Of a DNA stretch of 64,000 nt, positions 54,958 through 62,808 are shown one piece after another (position 1 is the stretch's first letter; every line of letters begins with the position of its first letter). The stretch comes from Pseudomonas sp. ACN8 (GTDB taxonomy: Bacteria > Pseudomonadota > Gammaproteobacteria > Pseudomonadales > Pseudomonadaceae). The position numbers and the translations under genes were made by a program. The stretch covers positions 62,001 to 126,000 of the forward strand of contig NZ_MRCS01000013.1 in assembly GCF_002303925.1 (NCBI RefSeq), written 5' to 3'. A model generated the notes under the pieces. That model was not told the origin of the DNA. It did not search any database and saw only the letters and a list, made by a program, of their open reading frames with translations.

Positions 54958-57032
54958 ATTTACGTTTTGCAGCCGTATTGTTATTGCCGTGTGGTCTGGC
55001 TCATGCAGAACCACGCATTACCCAGAATGATTTCGGTGGCGCGGGCTTATTGCAAACGCCGACGGCGCGCATGGCGCCGGCCGGTGAGTTGAGCCTGAAT
55101 GCCAACCGCACCGAGCCCTATAGTCGCTACAGCGTTTCACTCCAGCCACTTGAGTGGCTGGAAGGCTCGTTTCGCTACACCGCGATCACCAACCGCCCCT
55201 ATGGCCCCGAGTCGTTGAGCGGCAACCAGAGCTACAAGGACAAGGCGGTCGACCTCAAGGCCCGCCTGTGGGAAGAAACCCATTGGGCGCCCGAGGTGGC
55301 CTTGGGCTTCCGGGACATCGGTGGTACAGGCCTGTTCTCCAGTGAGTTCGTGGTGGCCAACAAGCGCTACGACAATTTCGATTTCAGCGCCGGCATTGCC
55401 TGGGGCTACCTGGGCAACCGCGGCGACTTCGAAAACCCGCTGGGCTACATCAGTGACCGCTTCAAGACCCGGCCCGACAGCGAAGGTACCGGTGATGTCA
55501 ACGCCGGGGCCTATTTTCGCGGCAGCCCTTCCTTTTTCGGCGGAGTGAGCTACCAGACACCCTGGGATCGTCTCAGCCTGAAACTCGAATACGAAGGCAA
55601 CGATTACAAGCACGAGCCGAAGGACAACCAGATCAAGCAGGACTCGCCGATCAACCTCGGCGCGGTGTTCAAAGTAACTGACTCGATCGACCTCAGCGCA
55701 GCCTGGGAGCGCGGCAATACAGCGATGTTCGGTGTCACCTTCCACACCAACTTCGCCAGCCGCAAGGCGCCGGCCAAGACGTTCGATCCGCCGGCTGAAC
55801 CCTTGCCGGCGAAAGCGCCGAGCACCGGGATGGATCAGGTCGATTGGGCCGATGTGTCCCGGCGTCTGCAGCAAAATGCCGGGTACAAGGTCGAGCGCAT
55901 CAGCCAGCGCGATTCCGAGTTGATCGTGTATGGCGAGCAGCAGCGTTACTTCCATTCGGCCAAGGCCGTAGGCCGGGCGAGCCGGATTCTGGACAACAGC
56001 GTCAACGACGACATCGACTGGTTCACCGTGGTGAACAAGCGCTACGACCTGCCGCTGGAAGAAACCAGCGTGCCGCGGCAAACCTTCCGCGAAGTGATCA
56101 ACAACGAGGAGCCGTTGCAATCGCTGCACCGCACCACCGAAATCAATCCGGCGATGCCGCACAACGAGAAAACCCTCTACACCGAAGCGATGCAGCCATT
56201 CGCCTATGGCGTCGGGCTGGGCTTCAAGCAGAACGTCGGTGGCCCCGATGGCTTGCTCTATCAATTCAGTGCCGACGCGGACGCGGAGTACCGCTTCAAC
56301 CGCAACACCTGGTGGAGCGGCTTGCTCAGTGCCAACCTGATCAACAACTTCGACAAGTTCACCTATGACGCACCCAGCGGCTTGCCCCGCGTGCGCACGG
56401 ACTTGCGCCAGTACATGACCACGTCCGATGTCACCATGCCGTTGTTCCAGGTCAGCCATGTCGAGCAGTTGGACAAGGACCTGTATGGCATGGTGTACGG
56501 TGGCTACCTGGAGTCGATGTTTGCCGGTGTCGGGGGCGAGGTGCTGTTCCGTCCGACCGGTGAGCGCTGGTCGTTGGGCGCGGACCTGAACTACGTCCGC
56601 CAGCGTGAGTTCGACCAGGGTTTTGGCTTGCGTGATTACGATGTGTTGACCGGCCACATCACCGGCTACACCGACTTGCCCTACGATACGCTGGCAGCCG
56701 TCAGCGTCGGGCGTTACCTGGCAGGTGACTGGGGCGGCACGCTGGATATTTCACGGGAGTTTTCCAACGGCGTACGGTTTGGTGCCTGGGCAACGATCAC
56801 CACCGCAACCGGCGCTGAATACGGCGAAGGTAGTTTCGACAAAGGCATCTACCTGTCCATTCCGTTCGACGAACTGATGAGCATGTCGACCATGCGCCGC
56901 GCCAATCTTGTCTGGTCGCCGCTGACCCGGGACGGTGGTGCACGGCTCAATCGCAGCTACCAGTTGCACTCGATGACCGACAGCCGCGACGATGACATGT
57001 TCTATCGCAACTTCGAGAAGATCACTGAGTAA
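54954..57032 (+). CDS. GfcD/YjbH-like outer-membrane beta-barrel protein
   Basis: A 692-residue exported protein with signal MNLRFAAVLLLPCGLAHA. The mature protein starts EPRITQNDFGGAGLLQTPTARMAPAG, the YjbH hallmark, and has alternating beta-strand patterns through to an aromatic C-terminus (MFYRNFEKITE). YjbH is thought to form outer-membrane barrels for polysaccharide secretion. The start is TTG 54954 with GAGGTGG upstream, coupled to the gfcC-like stop. It closes the exopolysaccharide locus. Confidence 0.85.
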   Translation: MNLRFAAVLLLPCGLAHAEPRITQNDFGGAGLLQTPTARMAPAGELSLNANRTEPYSRYSVSLQPLEWLEGSFRYTAITNRPYGPESLSGNQSYKDKAVDLKARLWEETHWAPEVALGFRDIGGTGLFSSEFVVANKRYDNFDFSAGIAWGYLGNRGDFENPLGYISDRFKTRPDSEGTGDVNAGAYFRGSPSFFGGVSYQTPWDRLSLKLEYEGNDYKHEPKDNQIKQDSPINLGAVFKVTDSIDLSAAWERGNTAMFGVTFHTNFASRKAPAKTFDPPAEPLPAKAPSTGMDQVDWADVSRRLQQNAGYKVERISQRDSELIVYGEQQRYFHSAKAVGRASRILDNSVNDDIDWFTVVNKRYDLPLEETSVPRQTFREVINNEEPLQSLHRTTEINPAMPHNEKTLYTEAMQPFAYGVGLGFKQNVGGPDGLLYQFSADADAEYRFNRNTWWSGLLSANLINNFDKFTYDAPSGLPRVRTDLRQYMTTSDVTMPLFQVSHVEQLDKDLYGMVYGGYLESMFAGVGGEVLFRPTGERWSLGADLNYVRQREFDQGFGLRDYDVLTGHITGYTDLPYDTLAAVSVGRYLAGDWGGTLDISREFSNGVRFGAWATITTATGAEYGEGSFDKGIYLSIPFDELMSMSTMRRANLVWSPLTRDGGARLNRSYQLHSMTDSRDDDMFYRNFEKITE

Positions 57033-57045
57033 CCTCGGCACAAAG

Positions 57046-57075
57046 GCCCTTGTGGGAGCAGGTTCCCACAAGGGC
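57046..57075. repeat. Perfect hairpin derived from fused REP ends
   Basis: GCCCTTGTGGGA/TCCCACAAGGGC is a perfect 12-bp stem with a 6-base loop, lying 13 bp after the gfcD-like stop. It lacks a T-tract. The TGTGGGAGC...TCCCACA core looks like two REP tips joined with the REP bodies missing. Confidence 0.6.
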
Positions 57076-57088
57076 AATGCGGGATTTA

Positions 57089-57916
57089 TCAGCTGGACTG
57101 TGGCATTTCGCCGTTGGCCAGACGCTTGTTGATGTCGGCGATCACTTCCGGCAGATCGGTGATGGTGTCGATCATGTAGTGCGGGCGCGAACTTTCGAAC
57201 ATCCCGTGGATGCGCTTGCGCTCGCTGTCCAGTTGGTCGCTGCCCAGGGCGCGATAACCTTCGTAGTCCAGGCCCAGGGCGTTGCCCGAGCAGATCAGCG
57301 CCACGGTCCACATACCGGCGCGGCGACCCTCGAGAATGCCCGGCACGGTGTCGTCGATCTTCACGCAGGCGGCGACGTCGTCGATGCCCAGGGCGATGAC
57401 GTTGGCCAGTGCCTGGGCCGGCCATGGACGACCATTCGGGACTTCGTCGGTGGCAACCACGTGATCGGCCACGTAGCCGTTGGTGGCGGCCAGTTCAACG
57501 ACCTTGTCCATGACCTGTTTCGGGTAACCGGAGCAGGAGCCGATCCTGATCCCTTGCTGGCGCAGGTTGGCGATGGTCTCCAGCGCCCCAGGGATCAGTG
57601 CCGAGTGTTCGGCGATTTTTTCGATCTGCAGCGGCATGAAGCGTTGGTAAATCGCGGTGACGTCATCGTCGGTCGGCGTGCGGCCGAACACTTTGCGATA
57701 ACGCTCGGCAACTTGCGGCTGATCGCACAGGGTGCGGATGTGGTCCCACTTGCCCATGCCCATCGGGCCACGGGCCTCTTCGATGGACACCTGGACGTCG
57801 AACTCGGCGAAGGCCTCGACGAAAATCTGCGTCGGGGCGAAGGAGCCGAAGTCGACCACGGTGCCGGCCCAGTCGAGGATGGCGGCTTGCAGTTTGCTTG
57901 GGTTGGAGTAGTTCAT
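57089..57916 (-). CDS. phnX: PhnX, phosphonoacetaldehyde hydrolase
   Basis: A 275-residue HAD hydrolase that cleaves the C-P bond of phosphonoacetaldehyde to acetaldehyde and phosphate. Motif I reads [18 protein letters not shown] with the nucleophilic Asp, the cap region has [16 protein letters not shown] with the Schiff-base Lys, and [21 protein letters not shown] is motif IV. Length is usual. It is the second step of 2-aminoethylphosphonate breakdown, after PhnW, whose gene lies upstream on the same strand across a REPIN. Confidence 0.96.
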   Translation of the reverse strand: MNYSNPSKLQAAILDWAGTVVDFGSFAPTQIFVEAFAEFDVQVSIEEARGPMGMGKWDHIRTLCDQPQVAERYRKVFGRTPTDDDVTAIYQRFMPLQIEKIAEHSALIPGALETIANLRQQGIRIGSCSGYPKQVMDKVVELAATNGYVADHVVATDEVPNGRPWPAQALANVIALGIDDVAACVKIDDTVPGILEGRRAGMWTVALICSGNALGLDYEGYRALGSDQLDSERKRIHGMFESSRPHYMIDTITDLPEVIADINKRLANGEMPQSS

Positions 57917-57960
57917 GTCTGGAAATCCTTTGGCAACTGGCTAATGGGGGCTGCTTTTAC

Positions 57961-58050
57961 TGTGGGAGCCAGCCTGCTGGCGATGAGTGCCTGACATTCA
58001 ACGGATGTGTTGGCTGACAGTCCGCTATCGCGAGCAGGCTCGCTCTCACA
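57961..58050. repeat. REPIN between phnW and phnX
   Basis: TGTGGGAGCCAGCCTGCTGG (57961-57986) and CTATCGCGAGCAGGCTCGCT (58025-58050) are a mixed pair: one arm from each REP subtype. It lies inside the phnWX transcription unit. Confidence 0.8.
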
Positions 58051-58067
58051 GGGGAATGCGGTGTGGG

Positions 58068-59177
58068 TTAGATCTCTAACACTTCCATCTCGCGCAACAC
58101 TTCGGCAATCGCCGCCACGGCTTCGCGCATTTCGGCTGGCTGGACGTAGCCGATGCAGCCGACGCGGAAGGTTTCGACCTGGGTCAGTTTGCCGGGGTAG
58201 AGGATGTAGCCCTTGGCCTTGACCCGCTCGTAGAATTCCTTGAATGCGTAGCGCGGATCTTTCGGGGCGTGGAAGGTGGCGATGATCGGCGCCTGGATAG
58301 CCGTCGGCAGGAAGCTGCGCAGGCCCAGTTTGCCCATCTCCTCCATCAATGCCTGGCAGTTGGCGGCGTAGCGTTCGTGCCGCGCCGGCAAGCCGCCTTC
58401 TTCGTTGTATTGCAGCAGGGCTTCGTGCAGCGCCGCGACCACATGGGTCGGCGGGGTGAAGCGCCACTGACCGGTCTTGGCCATGTAGGCGTGCTGGTCC
58501 TGCAAGTCCATCGCCAGTGAGTGCGAGTTACCGGCGGCGCTGGCCAGGGATTCTTTGCGAGCGAAGACAAAACCCATGCCCGGCACGCCTTCCAGGCATT
58601 TGCCCGAGGCGGCGATCAGTGCGTCGAATGGCACTTGCTGCGCATCCACCGGCAGGGCGCCGAAGGAGCTCATGGCGTCGATGATCAGGCGCTTGCCGTG
58701 TTCTGCGACGACCTGGGCGATCTGCGGCAGCGGATTGAGGATCCCGGTACTGGTTTCGCAGTGAATCAGGGCGACGTGGGTGATGCCGCTATCGGCGCGC
58801 AGCAGGCGGTCGACATCGGCGGCGGTGGTCGGCTCGTCTTCTGCGGTTTCGAACGTGCTGAAGGAGCGGCCCAGCACTTCGCAGATTTTCGCCAGGCGTT
58901 TGCCGTAGGCGCCGTTGATCAGTACCAGAATCTTGCCGTCCCGAGGCACCAGCGTGCCGATCGCCGCTTCGACCGCGAAAGTGCCGCTGCCTTGCAAAGG
59001 CACGCAGTGGTGGGTGGCGGCGCCGTTGATGATCGCCAGCAGTTGCTCGCAGAGGCTGGCGGTCAGTTGATTGAAGCGGTCATCCCATGAACCCCAGTCA
59101 ACCATCATTGCCTGACGGGTGCGGGCCGACGTGGTCAACGGGCCGGGGGTGAGCAGGATGGGTTCGGCAGTACTCAT
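58068..59177 (-). CDS. phnW: PhnW, 2-aminoethylphosphonate:pyruvate transaminase
   Basis: A 369-residue PLP enzyme that converts 2-aminoethylphosphonate and pyruvate to phosphonoacetaldehyde and alanine. It begins with [26 protein letters not shown], has [16 protein letters not shown], and the PLP Lys in [20 protein letters not shown]. Length is usual. A LysR gene is divergent, with a palindromic operator candidate between them. phnX follows 151 bp downstream. Confidence 0.96.
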   Translation of the reverse strand: MSTAEPILLTPGPLTTSARTRQAMMVDWGSWDDRFNQLTASLCEQLLAIINGAATHHCVPLQGSGTFAVEAAIGTLVPRDGKILVLINGAYGKRLAKICEVLGRSFSTFETAEDEPTTAADVDRLLRADSGITHVALIHCETSTGILNPLPQIAQVVAEHGKRLIIDAMSSFGALPVDAQQVPFDALIAASGKCLEGVPGMGFVFARKESLASAAGNSHSLAMDLQDQHAYMAKTGQWRFTPPTHVVAALHEALLQYNEEGGLPARHERYAANCQALMEEMGKLGLRSFLPTAIQAPIIATFHAPKDPRYAFKEFYERVKAKGYILYPGKLTQVETFRVGCIGYVQPAEMREAVAAIAEVLREMEVLEI

Positions 59178-59218
59178 TCTCGTGTCCTCGCAATCGATGG
59201 GATGAAGCGTTGGTGCCT

Positions 59219-59230
59219 AAATTGCAATTT
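59219..59230. promoter_or_regulatory. Candidate LysR operator between phnW and its regulator
   Basis: A perfect 12-bp palindrome AAATTGCAATTT in the 109-bp divergent gap, 42 bp upstream of phnW and 56 bp upstream of the LysR gene. Position and symmetry suit a LysR binding site. Confidence 0.55.
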
Positions 59231-59286
59231 GCCGTGTTATCAATCAAATTGTTTGTTGTTATGCCAGCCATCAGCGAGAGTTATTC

Positions 59287-60150
59287 ATGAACCTGTTTCA
59301 GCTGCGCGCCTTCGATGCCGTGGCGCGCGAAGGCAGTTTTACCCGGGCGGCGGCGCGGCTGTTCATCAGCCAGCCGGCGGTTACCGGGCACATCAAGGCC
59401 CTGGAGGAGCACTACCAGATCACCCTGCTGCGCCGCACCGCCCGCCGGGTGGAACTGACGGAGGAGGGCACCAAACTGGCGGCAATCACCCGGGCGATGT
59501 TCGGTCTGGCCGAGGAGGCGCAGGTGATGCTCGAAGCCAACCGGCAATTGCTCACCGGGCGCCTGGAGGTAGCGGCGGACGGCCCGCACATGGTCATGCC
59601 GATGCTCGCCAGCCTGCGGGCGCGCTATCCGGGGATCACCGTGAACCTGCGCCTGGGCAACGCGCAGGAAACCCTGGCGGCGTTGTTGTCTGAACATGCC
59701 GACGTGGCGGTGCTGACCGAGGTCGAGCCGCGCAAGGGACTGCATCTGCAAGCGCTGAGCGAATCACGGATTTGCGCGCTGGTGCCCGACGGGCATCCTT
59801 GGGCGCAGAAGAGCAAAGGCGTGCAACTCAAGGAGCTGGATCAGGTGATCATGGTGCTGCGCGAACCGAGTTCGATAACCCGGCGCACCTTCGATGAGGC
59901 TTGTGCCCAGGCCAGGGTCAATCCGCGGGTGTTGCTGGAACTGGACAGCCGCGAAGCGGTGACCGAGGCGGTGGCCGCCGAACTGGGGGTGGGAGTGGTG
60001 TCGTCGGTAGAGGTCAGTCACGACCCTCGGGTGGCGGCGGTGCCGATCATTGGCGAGGGGTTGGTGAATCGGCACATGATTGGCTGTATGGAGCGACGGC
60101 GGAATTTGCGCTTGATCCAGGCGTTTTTCGGGTTGGCGCCAGTCAGGTAG
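59287..60150 (+). CDS. LysR-family regulator, likely of phnWX
   Basis: A 287-residue LysR regulator. The N-terminal helix-turn-helix reads MNLFQLRAFDAVAREGSFTRAAARLFISQPAVTGHIKALEE, and the effector domain starts near residue 90 (GRLEVAADGPHMVMPML). It is divergent from phnW, the usual layout for a local activator, so the ligand is probably 2-aminoethylphosphonate or an intermediate; that is inference. It is related to the second LysR in this cluster (QPAVTGHI against QPAISDQV). Confidence 0.88.
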   Translation: MNLFQLRAFDAVAREGSFTRAAARLFISQPAVTGHIKALEEHYQITLLRRTARRVELTEEGTKLAAITRAMFGLAEEAQVMLEANRQLLTGRLEVAADGPHMVMPMLASLRARYPGITVNLRLGNAQETLAALLSEHADVAVLTEVEPRKGLHLQALSESRICALVPDGHPWAQKSKGVQLKELDQVIMVLREPSSITRRTFDEACAQARVNPRVLLELDSREAVTEAVAAELGVGVVSSVEVSHDPRVAAVPIIGEGLVNRHMIGCMERRRNLRLIQAFFGLAPVR

Positions 60151-60163
60151 ACCGAGTTGCCTG

Positions 60164-60260
60164 CATCGCTAGCAGGCTGGCTCCCACAGTGGTCCTGTGT
60201 TGTCTGCATAATCTGTGGTCAACGCAAATCTCCTGTGGGAGCTAGCCTGCTAGCGATGGG
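60164..60260. repeat. REPIN of the CTAGC family between two LysR genes
   Basis: CATCGCTAGCAGGCTGGCTC (60164-60188) and TGTGGGAGCTAGCCTGCTAG (60235-60260) are an inverted pair of the same subtype as the lolE array. Confidence 0.85.
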
Positions 60261-60271
60261 GCCGGACCTGC

Positions 60272-61144
60272 TTACACAAGACTTTCGCGAACCATCTCGA
60301 GAAAAGTCGCCACCACCCGCCGCGAACTCTGCTCGCGCAAGCACACCAGGGTTTCAGTCAGCCTGCGTTTGCAATCGGTAATCGGCAACGCACACACCCG
60401 TGAATCCGCACCAAACTCGGCAGCCGACACCACGCCCACCCCAATCCCGACCACCACCGCTTCCCGCGCCGCTTCCCGACCTTCAACCTGAATTGCCGGG
60501 CGAATGCGAAACCCGGCCCCGGCCATTTCCTCTTCCAGGGTCTGCCGGGTCACCGAACCGATTTCCCGCAACACCAGCGGCGTGTCGTCGAGGTCGGCGA
60601 GAGTGATGGATTCGCGTTCTGCCCACGGATGATTGCGCGACACGAACGCCACCATCGGGTCGTTACGCAGGGGCAGGGAAATCAGGCGTTCATCGCTGAC
60701 GTCACGGCCCAACAACGCCAGGTCGGCCTGATAGTTGAACAGTCGGAACAGCGATTCATCGGTGTTGCCGGTTTCGATCTTCACGCTGATCCCGGGGTAG
60801 CGTTCGCAGAAACGGGCAATCTGCGGCAGCACATGCACCGGCGCATCCACCGCCAGAATCAGGCTGCCGGTTTGCAAGGCCTGGGAGTCCTGCAACAGCT
60901 CCTGAGCTTCGGCTTCGATGACAAACAATTTCTGCGTCACGCCGAGTAGGCGCTCGCCCAGGTCGGTCAGGCGCACGGAGCGCTTGTTGCGGTGAAACAG
61001 CAAAACCCCGTAGCGCTCTTCGAGTTTGCGCACCTGGTCGGAAATCGCCGGTTGCGTCAGAAACAGGCGCTCGGCGGCCTTGGTAAAGCTTCCATGCACC
61101 GCCACGGCATGGAAAGCTTTGAGCTGGGCGTGGGACACCGACAT
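60272..61144 (-). CDS. LysR-family regulator, likely of the transporter/oxidoreductase genes
   Basis: A 290-residue LysR regulator with the helix-turn-helix AQLKAFHAVAVHGSFTKAAERLFLTQPAISDQVRKLEE and an effector domain ending IGVGVVSAAEFGADSRVCALP. ATG 61144 is preceded by GGAG; an in-frame TTG at 61162 is a weaker start. It is divergent from the MFS gene across 268 bp, so it probably controls the transport and FAD genes. A palindrome AAATCGATTT lies 44 bp upstream (61188-61197). Confidence 0.87.
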   Translation of the reverse strand: MSVSHAQLKAFHAVAVHGSFTKAAERLFLTQPAISDQVRKLEERYGVLLFHRNKRSVRLTDLGERLLGVTQKLFVIEAEAQELLQDSQALQTGSLILAVDAPVHVLPQIARFCERYPGISVKIETGNTDESLFRLFNYQADLALLGRDVSDERLISLPLRNDPMVAFVSRNHPWAERESITLADLDDTPLVLREIGSVTRQTLEEEMAGAGFRIRPAIQVEGREAAREAVVVGIGVGVVSAAEFGADSRVCALPITDCKRRLTETLVCLREQSSRRVVATFLEMVRESLV

Positions 61145-61412
61145 GGGAATCTCCAGTAACAAGCTGGCCTTATATTTGAAATACGATAAATCGATTTCAC
61201 TTATTAATCAGTAATTGTTTTTATCCACCTCAGCCCCGGTGACTGGTCAGTCGAACAGCAGCGGGAGCCATGAGCCTGTGCGTGCAACTACAGGACTCAT
61301 CTGACCGGTATCCGCCGTAGGGACAGGGCGATATCGCAGTGCTCAACAATAAAAACACAGGCGTTTTCTTCCAATTCTGCCGGCACACTCACACCCTGAG
61401 GTCAGAACCACA
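61145..61412. other. Divergent LysR/transporter control region
   Basis: 268 bp. The half near the LysR gene is AT-rich and contains the palindrome AAATCGATTT (61188-61197). No clear -35/-10 pair for the transporter gene was found. Confidence 0.45.
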
Positions 61413-62738
61413 ATGAACAAGCACATCGGCACCATCAAGCGTTGGCGCGTGCAGATCTTCGCGATCACCTGGCTCGCCTACGCCGCGTTCTACTTCACCC
61501 GCAAAGCCTTCTCGGTCGCCAAGCTCGGTATTGGCGAAGACCCGACCTTCATGCTCGACAAAATGGCCATGGCCAACCTCGACGCCATCTACCTGACGGC
61601 CTACGCCGTCGGTCAGTTCACCTGGGGCATCCTCGCAGACCGTTTTGGTCCTCGGGTGGTGGTGCTCGGCGGATTGCTGATTTCCGCCGGCGCGGCGCTG
61701 GTGATGGGCAACTTCGCAACCTTACCGATTTTCGCTACCTGCATGCTGATACAAGGCCTGGCGCAGTCCACCGGTTGGTCGGGGCTGTGCAAGAACCTCG
61801 GCAGCTTCTTTCCCTCCGAGCAACGCGGGCGGGTATTGGGCTTGTGGAGTTCCTGCTACGCCTTTGGCGGTCTGGTAGCCTCGCCGTTTGCCGGTTGGTG
61901 GGCGTACACGCTCATCGGCAGCTGGCATGCGGCGTTCATTTCCAGTGCGGCGGTGGTTGGGCTGGTCGCCGTGCTGTTTTTTATTTTCCAACGCAACAAA
62001 CCGGAAGACGTCGGCTTGCCGGCGGTGGAGCCGGAACCCGAGCTGACCGCTGAACAGGCCGACGCGCAAAGCAAAATCAGCATGTGGGAGCCGTTGAAGG
62101 AAATCCTGCGCAACCGCACCGTGCTGGTGCTGGGGTTGGCGTACTTCATGCTCAAGCCGGCGCGCTACGCGATTCTGCTGTGGGGGCCGGTGATCGTTTT
62201 CGAACAGATGCCCTCGGTGGGCAAGGTCGGCGCGGCGATCATACCGACCGCGTTTGAACTGGCCGGGTTGCTCGGGCCGATCCTGATTGGCCTGGCCTCG
62301 GACAAACTGTTCGGCGCCCGGCGCATGCCGGCCTGTGTGATCAGCCTGTTGGCGCTGACTGTGTCCCTGGCGTTTTTCATGGGCGCCCTGCATACCGGCA
62401 GCGTGCTGCTGGTGGTGGCGCTGCTGTTCGTCATGGGCCTGACCCTCTACGGACCGGACTCGATGATCAGCGGCGCGGCCGCCATCGACTTCGGCACCGC
62501 CAAGGCCGGCGCCACGGCAGCCGGTTTCGTCAACGGCTGCGGCTCGGTCGGGGCGATTCTTGGCGGACTGCTGCCGGGCTACTTCGACACCGTTACCGTG
62601 TTCATTGTCTTCGCCGGTTGCGCCATGTTTTCGGCGCTGGTGTTGATCCCGCACTGGAACAGCCGCCCCGGTGGCCTGGCTACTCACTTCGCCTATGTAC
62701 CCAATAAAGCGATGACCATCAAACCCCTGCGTACCTGA
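61413..62738 (+). CDS. MFS transporter of the organophosphate:phosphate antiporter type
   Basis: A 441-residue 12-helix transporter. The N-terminus (WLAYAAFYFTRKAFSVAK) and the loop YAVGQFTWGILADRFGPRVV resemble GlpT/UhpT-type antiporters that carry phosphorylated organics. A central loop (EPEPELTAEQADAQSK) separates the two halves. In this phosphonate cluster the likely substrate is 2-aminoethylphosphonate or a derivative; an MFS carrier (AepP) has been reported for that in P. putida, but I cannot show orthology here. ATG 61413 follows a 268-bp control region. Confidence 0.82.
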   Translation: MNKHIGTIKRWRVQIFAITWLAYAAFYFTRKAFSVAKLGIGEDPTFMLDKMAMANLDAIYLTAYAVGQFTWGILADRFGPRVVVLGGLLISAGAALVMGNFATLPIFATCMLIQGLAQSTGWSGLCKNLGSFFPSEQRGRVLGLWSSCYAFGGLVASPFAGWWAYTLIGSWHAAFISSAAVVGLVAVLFFIFQRNKPEDVGLPAVEPEPELTAEQADAQSKISMWEPLKEILRNRTVLVLGLAYFMLKPARYAILLWGPVIVFEQMPSVGKVGAAIIPTAFELAGLLGPILIGLASDKLFGARRMPACVISLLALTVSLAFFMGALHTGSVLLVVALLFVMGLTLYGPDSMISGAAAIDFGTAKAGATAAGFVNGCGSVGAILGGLLPGYFDTVTVFIVFAGCAMFSALVLIPHWNSRPGGLATHFAYVPNKAMTIKPLRT

Positions 62739-62808
62739 ATCCTGTCCCTCGTCGCCTGCTGCACCTGCGGCAGGCCGGCGTGTGGGCAACTGACCGGAGA
62801 TTGACCCC

